From: Pseudomonadota bacterium
GTDB taxonomy: Bacteria; Pseudomonadota; Gammaproteobacteria; Pseudomonadales; Pseudomonadaceae
Direction: 5' to 3'
NCBI GenBank assembly: GCA_023388335.1
Contig: JAEWGL010000260.1
Location: forward strand, 1 to 46,070
DNA: 46,070 bases
This document shows positions 17,330-26,827 of this stretch, one piece after another (the stretch's first letter is position 1; each line of letters opens with the position of its first letter). The translations under genes and the position numbers were made by a program. The notes beneath the pieces are model-generated. The model was not told where the DNA came from and did no database searches. It saw only the letters and a program-made list of their open reading frames with translations.

Positions 17330-18417
17330 ACGCCGCCGTTCCTGGCGCTCGCCGGCCGATCCTGCACCTGCTCAGCAGTGGCGGTTTCTATGGCGCCGAG
17401 CGCATGTTGCTGGACCACTGCCAGGCAACGCCGGGCGAGCATCGGGTGCTGTTCCTCGATGCCCCGGCCGAGCTTGTCGAGCGCTTTCGCGAGGCCGGCG
17501 TCGATTGCCAGGCCTGCCACGGCGTGGGCCAACTGCTGGGGCTGCTACGCCCGCAGCGCGGGGAACGGCCGCTGATCAATACGCACAATTTCAAGGGCCT
17601 GGTGTTCGGCTGGCTGGGCGCGACCTTGTGGCGTCTGCCGCTGGTGATCACCCAGCACGGCTTTACGCCACGCGGCCCCAAGCAACGCTTCTACACCTGG
17701 CTGAGCTTGCAGCTGTGCCGCACGCCCACCGTGGACCGGGTGGTCTGCGTGGCCGAAAGCATCGCCCGCCTGCACCGCGAGGCCGGCGTGCGGGCGAGCA
17801 AGCTGCAGGTCATCCCCAATGGCCTGCCGCCGGCCCCGGCACTGGCCCAGCGGGCGCCGGTTGCCACGCATTGGCTGGCCGGCTACGTCGGGCGCCTGAG
17901 CAGTGAAAAAGGCCCCGACCTGTTTCTCGACACCTTGATCCCGCTGTGTCAGAAGCGCCCGCAGGTGCGTGCGGTGATGCTCGGCGAAGGCCCCGAGCGC
18001 GCCGCACTGCAGGCGCGCATCGATGCCGCGGGGCTGACCGAGCGCATCACCCTGCCGGGTTTTCAGCGTGACATGCGCAGTTGGATGTCGCGCCTGGATG
18101 CCCTGGTGATCAGCTCGCGCACCGAAGGCACGCCGATGATCCTGCTCGAAGCGATGCAGGATGGTGTGCCGGTGGTGGCCTTCGGCGTCGGCGGCATACC
18201 CGATGTCATCGAACACGGCTGCAGTGGCCTGCTGGCCCTGCCACTGGCGGTGGACGAGCTCGGTCAGCACCTGCTGGCCCTGCTCGAGGACCCGGCACAG
18301 GCCGCCGAACTGGTGGCTCGTGCCCGCCGCACCCAACAGGAACGCTACCACCTGCCGACCCTGGCTCAACGCTGGGCACAGGTCTACCGGGGCGCCGCCC
18401 AGGAGGTTGTTGCATGA
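17326..18417 (+). CDS. Glycosyltransferase family 4 enzyme
   Basis: A 363-residue GT-B-fold glycosyltransferase. The N-terminal acceptor domain begins ILHLLSSGGFYGAERMLLDH. The C-terminal donor domain starts at AGYVGRLSSEKGPDLFL and carries the retaining-enzyme E-x7-E motif in EGTPMILLEAM, then GVPVVAFGVGGIPDVIEHG. It should add one sugar to the lipid-linked repeat in the cytoplasm. The start codon is TTG (17326-17328), overlapping the previous TGA; the next in-frame ATG would delete the GGFYGAER motif. Its own stop overlaps the following start. Donor and acceptor are not predictable by eye. Confidence 0.9.
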   Translation: MNAAVPGARRPILHLLSSGGFYGAERMLLDHCQATPGEHRVLFLDAPAELVERFREAGVDCQACHGVGQLLGLLRPQRGERPLINTHNFKGLVFGWLGATLWRLPLVITQHGFTPRGPKQRFYTWLSLQLCRTPTVDRVVCVAESIARLHREAGVRASKLQVIPNGLPPAPALAQRAPVATHWLAGYVGRLSSEKGPDLFLDTLIPLCQKRPQVRAVMLGEGPERAALQARIDAAGLTERITLPGFQRDMRSWMSRLDALVISSRTEGTPMILLEAMQDGVPVVAFGVGGIPDVIEHGCSGLLALPLAVDELGQHLLALLEDPAQAAELVARARRTQQERYHLPTLAQRWAQVYRGAAQEVVA

Positions 18418-19784
18418 TCATTCCACTGTCGCTGGTGAGCCTGGTCGCACTGCTGTGCGTCGGGCTGCTGGCCAGCCCCTATCCGTACCTGGCCCCTGGG
18501 GCGGTACTGGGCCTGGCCGGTGCGCTGGTGCTGTACCGTCGGCCGGCCTGGGGCTTGCTGGCGATCGCTGCCCTGGTGCCACTGGAAGGGCTGCTCAAGG
18601 ACGGCCTGCTGTCCGGGGCCAAGCTGGTCGGGATTGGCCTGGCACTGATCCTGACCTTGCAACTGGCGGTCCGCCAGCTGCCCAGCGAACGCCTGGCCAG
18701 CAGCCACTGGCGTCTGCTGGTGCCGTTTTTGGTGCTCTACCTGCTGAGCCTGTGGACCAGCGACAGCTCGCTGCTTTCGGTGGGTCACCTGCGTGAATTC
18801 ATCGTCGGCCTGGTGGTATTCGTTATCACCTTGCTGATCGGCCGTGAACTGAACCTGGCGATGCTGGCACGCCTGGTGACGGTCAGTGTCTGCGTGACCT
18901 GCTTGTTTGCCATGTTCTCCACCAAGTACCAGGAACAGGGCCGCGCCTCGGCGATGCTCGACCCCAACTCCTTCGCCATGCTGATCACCGTGGCTACCCC
19001 ACTGGCGCTGTGGCTGGCGATCAAGAGTCGGCAGGTGCTGGTCAAGCTGTTCTGGGCCGCCTGCTGCATGCTGCTGCTGGCCGGCATGACCAAGACCGAA
19101 TCGCGTTCCGGGCTGGTGGTGCTGATGATCAGCCTGGGCATCGTGCTCTACAACTACCGCGAGCAGCTGGCGCACATACGACCCCGTCATCTAGGCTTCG
19201 CCATGCTCGGCCTGGCTATCCTCGTGCCACTGGGCGCCGCGCTGATGCCCGCGGGCTACGTCGAACGTATCCAGTCACTGGTGCTGCTCAAGTCCGGGGT
19301 CAGCGCGTACAAGGACGAATCCCTCGGCCGCCGCTCTTCCTACCTGGTGGTGGGCAAGGAAATGATCAGCGACAGCCCGCTGCTCGGCACCGGCCCAGGG
19401 ACCTTCCCGCTGCACTATGCCCAGACCGGTTTCTCCAAGGCATTCGCCCCGGTCAACAGCAAGTCTACCGACCTCTATCGCCGGGCCCACAACACTTATC
19501 TTGAGATCTTCAGTGAAACCGGCTTGCCCGCCGGCTTGCTGTTCGTCGGCATGATTGCCCTGGCCCTGCGCAACTTCTGGCAGGCCCGGGCGGCCTGGCA
19601 GGCGGCCGGTAATCAGGACCAGGCCGACCTGATGACCCACCTGACCATGAGCATGCTGGCCATCGGGCTGTTCCTGATGTTCCTCAGCGCGCCGACCCAC
19701 AAATACCTTTGGCTGATGCTGGCGCTGTCCAGCGTGGCCTACCGGCAAGCCGCCGAAACACGCACCCTGGGGGTAAAAGCATGA
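18414..19784 (+). CDS. O-antigen ligase/polymerase family membrane protein (Wzy-like)
   Basis: A 456-residue polytopic membrane protein with about 11-12 predicted helices. The Wzy_C/WaaL-type region includes TKTESRSGLVVLMISLG, a large periplasmic loop with GTGPGTFPLHY and the RRAHNTYLEIFSETGLPAGL segment; that His/Glu-rich loop is typical of this superfamily. Within an EPS operon that also has Wzx, Wza and Wzz-like proteins, it is best read as the repeat-unit polymerase. An unusually strong AGGAGG (18401-18406) seven bases before ATG 18414 fixes the start; the longer open frame upstream lies over the glycosyltransferase gene. Start and stop both overlap neighbours. Confidence 0.9.
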   Translation: MIIPLSLVSLVALLCVGLLASPYPYLAPGAVLGLAGALVLYRRPAWGLLAIAALVPLEGLLKDGLLSGAKLVGIGLALILTLQLAVRQLPSERLASSHWRLLVPFLVLYLLSLWTSDSSLLSVGHLREFIVGLVVFVITLLIGRELNLAMLARLVTVSVCVTCLFAMFSTKYQEQGRASAMLDPNSFAMLITVATPLALWLAIKSRQVLVKLFWAACCMLLLAGMTKTESRSGLVVLMISLGIVLYNYREQLAHIRPRHLGFAMLGLAILVPLGAALMPAGYVERIQSLVLLKSGVSAYKDESLGRRSSYLVVGKEMISDSPLLGTGPGTFPLHYAQTGFSKAFAPVNSKSTDLYRRAHNTYLEIFSETGLPAGLLFVGMIALALRNFWQARAAWQAAGNQDQADLMTHLTMSMLAIGLFLMFLSAPTHKYLWLMLALSSVAYRQAAETRTLGVKA

Positions 19785-20746
19785 GTTTGGTGAGTATCGT
19801 CATCCCCATGTTCAACGAAGCCCGGCACATCGGCCGTACCTTGCTCGCCGCCCGTGAGGCCGCCGAGCATGCGCGCATGGCCTGCGAGCTGGTGGTGGTG
19901 GACAACGGCTCCAGCGACGACGGCCCGCGGATTGCCCGCGAGCACGGCGCGCGGGTGCTGCGTCTGCCGGGTCTGGCCATCGGCGCACTGCGCAATAAAG
20001 GTGCCCAAGCCTGCCAGGGCCATTGGCTGGCGTTTCTGGACGCCGACATCGAGGTCCCGCAGGACTGGCTCAGCCGCTTGCTCGAGCTGCACCGCCAGGG
20101 TGAAGGCGATGTCTTCGCCCTGGATTGCGACACGCCGCGCCAGGCGCCCTGGTTCGCCTACGCCTGGCAGCGCCGCACCCTGCGCGCCGGCCACCCCTTG
20201 CAGCAAAGCCAGTGGCTGCCGACGCCCAACCTGCTGATGCAACGCCGCTGGTTCGAGCAGGTCGGCGGCTTCGACGAACGCCTGCGCACTGGCGAGGACA
20301 AGGACTTTACCCTGCGCCTGGCCCAGGCCGGTGCCCGTCTGTGCGTGCTGCGTCAGCCGGTGGTGCTGCACTGGGGCTTCGAGGGCAGCTGGTCGGAATG
20401 GCTGGGCAAGGAGTTGTGGCGCCAGGGCAGTCACCTGCAATTGCTGCGCAGCAACGGCCTGAGCCTGCGCCTGTTGCGCTTCCCGCTGCTATCGCTGGCG
20501 GTCTGGCTGTTCGATGCTCTGGCCATGTCACTGCTGCTGGCCGGCAATGCCCGTGGCGCGCTGTTCCTGCTGCTGGTCGGCGCCCTGCCCGCCCTTGGCC
20601 TGAGCCTGCGCCAGACGCTCAAACACCGCGACCCCCTGTTCGTCCTGCAACTCTGGGGGCTGCATTGGGTCCGCCTGCACCTGGCGGGTACGGCCTTCGT
20701 GCTCAGCCTGTTCAACCGCACCGCAAGGAGGCCCGCCCGTGGCTGA
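19781..20746 (+). CDS. Glycosyltransferase family 2 enzyme with C-terminal membrane segments
   Basis: A 321-residue GT-A glycosyltransferase: SLVSIVIPMFNEARHIGRTL at the N-terminus, VDNGSSDDGPRIAREHGA (nucleotide binding), and the metal-binding DxD-like LDADIEVP. A conserved GEDKDFTLRLAQAG lies near the catalytic base. Hydrophobic C-terminal segments (FPLLSLAVWLFDALAMSLLLAG and the following stretch) suggest membrane attachment. The start at 19781 overlaps the polymerase stop. It probably extends the repeat unit at the cytoplasmic membrane; its sugar specificity is unknown. Confidence 0.9.
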   Translation: MSLVSIVIPMFNEARHIGRTLLAAREAAEHARMACELVVVDNGSSDDGPRIAREHGARVLRLPGLAIGALRNKGAQACQGHWLAFLDADIEVPQDWLSRLLELHRQGEGDVFALDCDTPRQAPWFAYAWQRRTLRAGHPLQQSQWLPTPNLLMQRRWFEQVGGFDERLRTGEDKDFTLRLAQAGARLCVLRQPVVLHWGFEGSWSEWLGKELWRQGSHLQLLRSNGLSLRLLRFPLLSLAVWLFDALAMSLLLAGNARGALFLLLVGALPALGLSLRQTLKHRDPLFVLQLWGLHWVRLHLAGTAFVLSLFNRTARRPARG

Positions 20747-21875
20747 GTTCATCTTTTGGTCGTGCCTGCTGTTGCCGCTTTACGCCTGGCTGGGCTACCC
20801 ACTGTTGCTGACCCTGGCCGCGCCGTTCTTTCCCCGCCACGCGCCAACAGCCCTGCCTGCCCAGCGCGTCGACGTGGTGATCGCCGCGCACAATGAAGAA
20901 CGTCACATCGAGGAGAAATTGCGCAGCGTGCTGGGCCAGGACTACGTCGCCCAGCAGCTACGGGTGGTGGTGGCCAGCGATGGTTCCAGCGATCGCACCG
21001 TGGCCCTGGCGCGCAGCCTTGATGACCCGCGCGTGACGGTGCTGGACCTGCCACGGCTGGGCAAGGCCGGCGCGCTGAATACCGCGGTCAACTACTGCGA
21101 AGGCGACGTCCTGGTGTTCACCGACGCCGACAACCAGTGGGCCACCGACACCCTCGGCCTGCTCCTGGCACCGCTGGCGGACCCTCGCGTGGGCGGTACG
21201 GCCGGGCACATGATCATCCCCAACCCGGGCAAGGGTCTGAGCCTGGGCGACAGCCTGTACCGCCACTACGAGGCCTGGCTGCGCAAGGTGGAGAACCGCA
21301 CCGGCTGCATGGTCTCGGCCGATGGGGCCTTGCTGTCCTTGCGTCGCGCGCTCTACCAGCCGATCCCGGCGCAGGTCAACGATGATTTCTTCATCAGTAC
21401 CTGCGCGCCCGCGGCGGGCCAGCGCATCGTCTATGTCCCCGAGGCCGTGGTCCTCGACCAGGGCGTGGACGAAGCCAACAAGCAGTTCCGCCGCCGGCAG
21501 CGGGTCACCGTGGGTGGCCTGCTCAGCCTCGCCGCCCGGCGCGAGCTGCTCAACCCGCTGCGCCACGGGTTCTACGCCATCGCCCTGATCAGCCACAAGC
21601 TGATCCGCCGCCTGGCGCCGGTGCTGCTGCTGCCGTTGCTGCTGGCCAACCTCTGGCTGGCCGCCGAACCTGGGTTCTATCGCCTGACGCTGGCCGCCCA
21701 GCTGCTGGCCTACGCCGTGGCTATCGCCGGCCTGCTCGATGCCCGCCGCCGCTTGCCCAAGCCGTTCCGCCTGGCCGCTTTCATCCTGGTCACCTTGGCG
21801 GGCATGAGCGTCGGCCTGTGGCAATTCCTGCGCGGGCAAAGCTACAGCCAATGGAATCCCGACCAGAACCGATGA
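20739..21875 (+). CDS. Membrane glycosyltransferase family 2, cellulose/hyaluronan-synthase-like
   Basis: A 378-residue GT2 enzyme with an N-terminal membrane segment, the GT-A domain and three or more C-terminal helices. The motifs are VDVVIAAHNEERHIEEKL, DGSSDRT, FTDADNQW (DxD), GCMVSADGALLSLRR, VNDDFFIS (catalytic base region) and QFRRRQRVT, which sits at the Q-x-x-R-W position but lacks the Trp. The start is GTG at 20739, with a perfect AAGGAGG (20725-20731) seven bases upstream, and overlaps the end of the previous gene by eight bases. The synthase-like architecture means it could polymerise processively, but with Wzx and Wzy present it more likely adds a single sugar. Confidence 0.88.
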   Translation: MAEFIFWSCLLLPLYAWLGYPLLLTLAAPFFPRHAPTALPAQRVDVVIAAHNEERHIEEKLRSVLGQDYVAQQLRVVVASDGSSDRTVALARSLDDPRVTVLDLPRLGKAGALNTAVNYCEGDVLVFTDADNQWATDTLGLLLAPLADPRVGGTAGHMIIPNPGKGLSLGDSLYRHYEAWLRKVENRTGCMVSADGALLSLRRALYQPIPAQVNDDFFISTCAPAAGQRIVYVPEAVVLDQGVDEANKQFRRRQRVTVGGLLSLAARRELLNPLRHGFYAIALISHKLIRRLAPVLLLPLLLANLWLAAEPGFYRLTLAAQLLAYAVAIAGLLDARRRLPKPFRLAAFILVTLAGMSVGLWQFLRGQSYSQWNPDQNR

Positions 21876-21878
21876 GCG

Positions 21879-22895
21879 ATGGATATGCCGATCAAGACAC
21901 GTATCAAACAGGCCAGCGGTTGGTTGTACTTCAAGAGCCCCAAGGGCCGTGCCAATCTGCGCGGCGCCGGGGTCATCCTCATGCTGCACCGCGTGCTGGC
22001 CGATGACGCCAGCGCGGCCCTGCCCCATCGCAATGAACTGTGCGTGGGCCCCAAGGCCTTCGAAAGCCTGCTGCGCTGGCTGCCTCGGCATTTCGACTGC
22101 GTCAGCCTGATGGACCTGCTCAAGGCCCATGAACAGCCTCGTGGCAACGCGCGACCCAAGGTTGCCCTGACCTTCGATGATGGCTGGCGCGACAACGCCC
22201 TGAACGCCTTTCCGCTGCTGCAGCGCCACCAGGTGCCGGCGAGCATTTTCCTGTCCACCGACTACATCGGCAGCCGCCAGCGTTTCTGGTGGGAGAGCCT
22301 GGGCGAGACCCTCTGGGGCAGTCATGGCGAAGCGGCGCGGCACCAGGTCATCGAGCAATTGCGCAAGATCGGCCGGCCGCTGCCCGCCGCCTACTTCATG
22401 AACGACCGGCCCATGGCCCGCAGCCTGGCCCTGGCTCACTACCTGCAGAGTCTCAAGACCTTGCCCCCCAAGGCCCTGCACATGCTGACCGACAGTTGCC
22501 CGACCGAATCGCTGCCCCAGGCCCTGGACTGGCAACAGGTGCGCGAGCTCGAGGACTCCGGGCTAATCAGCTTCGGCCCCCATGGTGCCAGCCACGCGCT
22601 GTTGCCGGGGCTTGACGACCGGCGCCTGGACGAGGAGCTGCAGCGCAGCCACCAGGCCCTGCAACAAGGCTGCCGGCAGCCGCTGCCCGTGTACTGCTAC
22701 CCCAATGGCGACCACGATGACCGGGTGCGCGCGCACCTGGCCGCGCACCGCTATCCATTTGCCCTGAGCACCCGCGTCGGCATTTGCCATGGCCACGATG
22801 ATCCCCTCGCCCTGCCACGCATCGGCGTCAGCCAACGCAATGCCTGCCGCCCTTCGTTGCTGGCCTGGCGCATCAGCCGCGGAGGCCGGGCATGA
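21879..22895 (+). CDS. Polysaccharide deacetylase, NodB/CE4 family
   Basis: A 338-residue CE4-type deacetylase. It has the metal/catalytic TFDDGWRDN motif near residue 102, the histidine motif GPHGASH (HxxxH) near residue 234 and the YCYPNGDHDDR segment that follows in the fold. CE4 enzymes remove N- or O-acetyl groups from glycans. No signal peptide is visible, so it may act in the cytoplasm on lipid-linked sugars or precursors, unlike periplasmic PgaB/IcaB. ATG 21879 is three bases after the previous stop; ATG 21885 is an in-frame alternative. It predicts an N-acetylated sugar in the repeat unit that is partly deacetylated. Confidence 0.88.
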   Translation: MDMPIKTRIKQASGWLYFKSPKGRANLRGAGVILMLHRVLADDASAALPHRNELCVGPKAFESLLRWLPRHFDCVSLMDLLKAHEQPRGNARPKVALTFDDGWRDNALNAFPLLQRHQVPASIFLSTDYIGSRQRFWWESLGETLWGSHGEAARHQVIEQLRKIGRPLPAAYFMNDRPMARSLALAHYLQSLKTLPPKALHMLTDSCPTESLPQALDWQQVRELEDSGLISFGPHGASHALLPGLDDRRLDEELQRSHQALQQGCRQPLPVYCYPNGDHDDRVRAHLAAHRYPFALSTRVGICHGHDDPLALPRIGVSQRNACRPSLLAWRISRGGRA

Positions 22896-24196
22896 GCCGC
22901 AACAACTATATGCGCCACTTGTTGCTGAGCATGGGCACCAAGCTTGCGATGATCGCCCTGCGCCTGCTGCGCAACGTGCTGCTGGCGCGCATCCTGGGCC
23001 CCAGCGAGCGCGGCCTGTTCGCCTTGCTCAGCACTTTGCCCGACCTGATCAGCGCCGCCACCAGCGGCGGCCTGAACAGCGCGGTCGGCTACCAGGCGGC
23101 GAAGCAGCGCTCGATGGGCCTGCTGTTGACCCAGGTGCTGGTCTACGGCTCGCTGCTGGCGGCGGTGCTGACCCTGGCGTGCGTGTTCCTGGTGCGCGAG
23201 TTCGGCGCCAACCTGGAAGTCACCCTGCAGCTGGGCCTGCTCGCCTGGCTGCTGCTGTTGGCCGTGCCCCTGACCGTGCTCAAGAGCGGTCTGCTGACCC
23301 TGCACAACGCCAGCGGCGGCGTCGGCGCCTTCAATGCCCTGCGCCTGTTCGAGTCGTTGGCGCCGCTGTTGCTGTTCCTCGGGCTGTTCTGGATGTGGCG
23401 TGACCAGGCGCTGGAAGCGGCGCTGATCAGCTGGCTCGCGGGTATCGCCCTGGTGGTGCTGCTGGGGCTGTGGTGGCTGCGACGGCAACACTCGATCCGC
23501 CTGCAGTGGGACCGCAGCGGCCAGCGCGAGCTGCTGACCTTCAGCGCCAGGAGCCACCCTGATCTGCTGTTCCAGCAACTGATCCTGCGCTCGGACTACC
23601 TGTTCATCGGCGCCCTGCTCGGCAGCACCGCGCTGGGCCATTACGCCATGGCCAGCGCCGCCGCCGAGCTGTTGCTGATCGTGCCAGAGGCAGTGACCAC
23701 GCCCTTGATGAAACGCCTGCTACAGCAGGACGACGGCATGGACAAGATCACCCCACTGGCCCTGCGCCTGACCGCCACGGTGATGCTCGGCGCCTGCCTG
23801 AGCATGGCGCTGATCGGCCAATGGCTGATCGTCACCTTGTTCGGTGCCGAGTACCAGCCGGCCTACCCGGCATTGCTTGCACTGCTGCCTGGCCTGCTCG
23901 GCCTGTGCTACGCGAGCATCCTGCGCCTGGACCTGCTGGGCAAGAACCGCCCCGGCACGGTGTCGCTGATGATGGGCGCCGGCGCTGCGCTCAACCTGAT
24001 GCTCAACATCGTGCTGATTCCCACCTGGGGCATCGTCGGCGCCGCGGCCGCCTCGTCCATTGCCTACCTGGTCGTGACCATCGCCATGCTGGTGCTGTAC
24101 TGCCGCTTGAGCGGCGTGCCGCTGCTGCACACCCTGATCATCCTGCCCAGCGATTTCGCTCCGCTGCGGCAGATGCTGCAACGGAGGCCGGCATGA
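22892..24196 (+). CDS. Wzx-type lipid-linked oligosaccharide flippase
   Basis: A 434-residue polytopic membrane protein (about 12 helices) of the MOP/polysaccharide_synt superfamily. It starts RNVLLARILGPSERGLFALLSTLPDL, typical of the family, and ends with paired helices (GAALNLMLNIVLIPTWGIVGAAAASSIAYLVV in two blocks). It should move the undecaprenyl-diphosphate repeat unit across the inner membrane for the Wzy-like polymerase. ATGA overlaps with the deacetylase before it and the secreted protein after it place it within one translationally coupled stretch. Confidence 0.9.
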   Translation: MSRNNYMRHLLLSMGTKLAMIALRLLRNVLLARILGPSERGLFALLSTLPDLISAATSGGLNSAVGYQAAKQRSMGLLLTQVLVYGSLLAAVLTLACVFLVREFGANLEVTLQLGLLAWLLLLAVPLTVLKSGLLTLHNASGGVGAFNALRLFESLAPLLLFLGLFWMWRDQALEAALISWLAGIALVVLLGLWWLRRQHSIRLQWDRSGQRELLTFSARSHPDLLFQQLILRSDYLFIGALLGSTALGHYAMASAAAELLLIVPEAVTTPLMKRLLQQDDGMDKITPLALRLTATVMLGACLSMALIGQWLIVTLFGAEYQPAYPALLALLPGLLGLCYASILRLDLLGKNRPGTVSLMMGAGAALNLMLNIVLIPTWGIVGAAAASSIAYLVVTIAMLVLYCRLSGVPLLHTLIILPSDFAPLRQMLQRRPA

Positions 24197-26103
24197 GAGG
24201 CCTGCTGCTGATGGCTGCGTTGCTCAGCCCTCTGGCCCAGGCGGCCAGCCTGGAGTGGGGTGATATTCGCGACGGCAGCCTGTACCTGGTGCCAGGCCAG
24301 GCGGACGCGCTGCGCGTGCAGTGGCTGCCCGCCTGGCAGGCAGAGGCCAACACCGAGCACCTGTACCTGCTCGACGGCCGTGGCCGCCTGCAAGCGGACC
24401 GCGCCATCGCCGCCAGTGAAACGCGGGGCGAGCAGCGCTGGCCGCTGGCCGCGAGCACGACGGCCTACCGCCTGGAAATCCCCGGCTACAGCTTCCGTCG
24501 CTACCGCATCGCGCACAGCGACAGCACGCGCGCCCTGTTCGCGCCGGCCAAGGTGCACTTCAGCGCCGAAGTCGGGCCGCGCACCGAGTTGTATTTTCGT
24601 GTCGCCGTCGGCGAGCAGGCCATCGTGGCCGGCAAGTACCACGGCGGCGTGCGCGCGCTGCAGGTCGAGCGGCTGAGCGACGGCAAGGTGCTGCAACTGG
24701 CGCTCAAGCCGTATGCCGGCTATTGGCAGTTCGACCAGCTGCCCCTGCCCACCAGCACCGGCGACGAAACCTGGCGCCTGCGCCTGCAGGGCCGCGGCAA
24801 GGCGGCCTTCTGGCTCGACGGTACGGCCAACCTGTTTGCCCAGCGCCCCAACCAGCTCGGCCCACTGCCTAGCGCGCCAGGGCAGGTAAAGCTCAAGGCC
24901 GGCACCCAAGTGCTCGGCCGTACGCCCGACCTGGGCGTGGCCCTTCCCTATGTGTTGCCGCCACCCTCAAGCTTCGCCGCACTCGACGCCCTGCGCCCGC
25001 AGGCGGCTGGTTTCTACAGCCTGATGGACATCCTCGAGCGCAAGCCGCATTACGAAGATGCCTGGCGGCGCCTCTACCAGGACCGCTTCGCCATCCGCCA
25101 GGACATCACCCTGCTGGCTGGCACTGGCCGGCGCGCGGACCTTGCCGCCGACAAGACCAGCCACGACGGCCTCGACGCCTGGCTCGCCGCCACCCACGCG
25201 CTGGACGGCAAGGCGCTGCACTACCTGGCCTTCGCCGACGAACCCAACCTCAACTACCCCGACTACGCCAGCTACCGCGATTTCTTCAAGGCCATGGCCG
25301 CCCGCGTGCAGGCCTACCCTGGGGCCCGTGAAGCCGGGGTACGCATCGCCATGCCGGCCTCCTCGCGCCTGGTCAATGGGCCCTTCCACGAACGCGGCAA
25401 AGGCCGTCGCGGCATCGACTGGGCGCAGCGCCTGATGCAGGAGCAAGGCACCCAGATCGATGCGCTGGCCTGGCATGAATGGATGGTCCGCGACCTGCTG
25501 GCCACGCGCAGCTACCGCGACAGCGTGCGCCAGGCCGCCGAACTGGTCGGCCTGGATGCCCAGGGCCGTCCCCGCAAGGCGCTGCTGTTGGACCAGACCA
25601 ACATGTCCAGCGGCTCGAGCCTGAGCCCCTATGACCAGAACACCCATTACGCCGGGCTGTGGTGGACCTCGGTGGTGATCAACGCCTCCAGTGACGGCCT
25701 GCTCGACATGCTCAACTGGTTCCACGTGGCCGATGAGCCAGAGTGGCCCAAGGGCATGATCCGCGTGCTGGGCGAGGAACGCTTCGAGCTCAAGCCCGTG
25801 GGCCTGGCCCAGCAGTTCATCCAGCGCCACTGGCTGGACCAGGTGCTGGCGTTGGACAACGACGCCTTCGAGGTCGATGCCCTGGCCATGGCCCGCGGCG
25901 CCCAACGCAGCCTGCTCGGGGTCAACAAGGCCGAGCGCGTGCAGCAGGTGAGCCTGGCCCTGGAAGGCTGCCCGAGCGGCCAGCTGGAATTGTTCGGTCC
26001 GGACAACCTACCCCGGCGTAGCGATTTTGCCTGCGAACACGGCCAGATTCATTTTCAACTGCCAGGACAGACTTTGTTTGCCCTGACCTGGAGCGCGTCA
26101 TGA
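24193..26103 (+). CDS. Secreted glycosidase-like protein of unknown activity in the EPS operon
   Basis: A 636-residue protein with a Sec signal peptide (MRGLLLMAALLSPLAQA, then ASLEWG). An N-terminal beta-rich region (about residues 20-250) precedes a larger domain that looks like a (beta/alpha)8 glycosidase: YLAFADEPNLNYPDY with Glu350, LAWHEWM, LLLDQTNMSSGSS and NWFHVADEPEW with Glu515. A short beta-domain follows (LFGPDNLPRRSDF). The two Asp-Glu-Pro motifs, 165 residues apart, would suit the acid/base and nucleophile of a clan GH-A retaining enzyme. I do not recognise a named family. GGAGG five bases before ATG 24193 fixes the start; the frame is open further upstream inside wzx. It may trim or release the polymer in the periplasm. 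Confidence 0.72.
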   Translation: MRGLLLMAALLSPLAQAASLEWGDIRDGSLYLVPGQADALRVQWLPAWQAEANTEHLYLLDGRGRLQADRAIAASETRGEQRWPLAASTTAYRLEIPGYSFRRYRIAHSDSTRALFAPAKVHFSAEVGPRTELYFRVAVGEQAIVAGKYHGGVRALQVERLSDGKVLQLALKPYAGYWQFDQLPLPTSTGDETWRLRLQGRGKAAFWLDGTANLFAQRPNQLGPLPSAPGQVKLKAGTQVLGRTPDLGVALPYVLPPPSSFAALDALRPQAAGFYSLMDILERKPHYEDAWRRLYQDRFAIRQDITLLAGTGRRADLAADKTSHDGLDAWLAATHALDGKALHYLAFADEPNLNYPDYASYRDFFKAMAARVQAYPGAREAGVRIAMPASSRLVNGPFHERGKGRRGIDWAQRLMQEQGTQIDALAWHEWMVRDLLATRSYRDSVRQAAELVGLDAQGRPRKALLLDQTNMSSGSSLSPYDQNTHYAGLWWTSVVINASSDGLLDMLNWFHVADEPEWPKGMIRVLGEERFELKPVGLAQQFIQRHWLDQVLALDNDAFEVDALAMARGAQRSLLGVNKAERVQQVSLALEGCPSGQLELFGPDNLPRRSDFACEHGQIHFQLPGQTLFALTWSAS

Positions 26104-26135
26104 GACGCCTCGACCTGCCCCAAACAGGAGGCACC

Positions 26136-26825
26136 ATGAGTGCATTGAGCAAGATCCGGGACCGCATCAAACGCAAAGGACTGCGTAATACCTTGAAAAG
26201 CGCCTACAAGCGTTTCGTCTTTTACCATTGGGAGTTGCTGTGGATGGAGCGCGACCTGGTCAGCCCCGTCCCGCCACACCGGCTCAAGCCCTACCCGGCG
26301 CTGCGCACGGAGCCCATAACGGTAAACAACGTGAAGGCCTTCGCCCGCCACTTCGGGGACAGGGTAGAGACCATGCGCGAGCTGGCCGCCGAGGGCCACA
26401 CCGGCTTGATGTTCCTCGATGACGCAGGCGATGTGGTGGCGTTCATCTGGGGCAGCACGCGGCACTACCACGACCGTCATTACTATGGCTGCTGGTTTCC
26501 CGTGGGTCCCGGCGAGTTCTTCGAGTTCGGCGGCGAAGTGGCCCGCAGGTACTGGGGCACACAGCTGTCCCTGGACATGCAGCTGGCCATCTGGAAGGTC
26601 ATGGCTGCACAAGGTTGCGACAAAGTGGTGGATGTCTGCGAGAACCACAATATTCCCGCGCTCAAGCTGCACCTGCGCACCGGCTATAAGGAGCAAGGAC
26701 GGATCATGAATGTGTACTGCCTGTTCGGACGCTGGAAGTTCTTTCGCGAAACACGCTACAGCGGTTCACGGCTTGATGCCCTGCGCAAGCCTGAAACCCA
26801 AGCCACCACAGCCACGGTGTCCTGA
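26136..26825 (+). CDS. GNAT-fold acyltransferase-like protein
   Basis: A 229-residue cytoplasmic protein. The central and C-terminal parts look like a GNAT N-acyltransferase: GHTGLMFLDDAGDVVAFIWG for the core strands, then KVVDVCENHNIPALKLHLRTGYKEQGR, matching the end of the fold, where a neighbour residue set and G-F/Y-x-x follow the acetyl-CoA site. The first 40 residues are basic (RIKRKGLRNTLKSAYKR). An in-frame ATG at 26100 overlaps the previous stop, but AGGAGG sits four bases before ATG 26136. It probably acylates an amino sugar or precursor for the EPS; the substrate is unknown. Confidence 0.75.
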   Translation: MSALSKIRDRIKRKGLRNTLKSAYKRFVFYHWELLWMERDLVSPVPPHRLKPYPALRTEPITVNNVKAFARHFGDRVETMRELAAEGHTGLMFLDDAGDVVAFIWGSTRHYHDRHYYGCWFPVGPGEFFEFGGEVARRYWGTQLSLDMQLAIWKVMAAQGCDKVVDVCENHNIPALKLHLRTGYKEQGRIMNVYCLFGRWKFFRETRYSGSRLDALRKPETQATTATVS

Positions 26826-26827
26826 CC

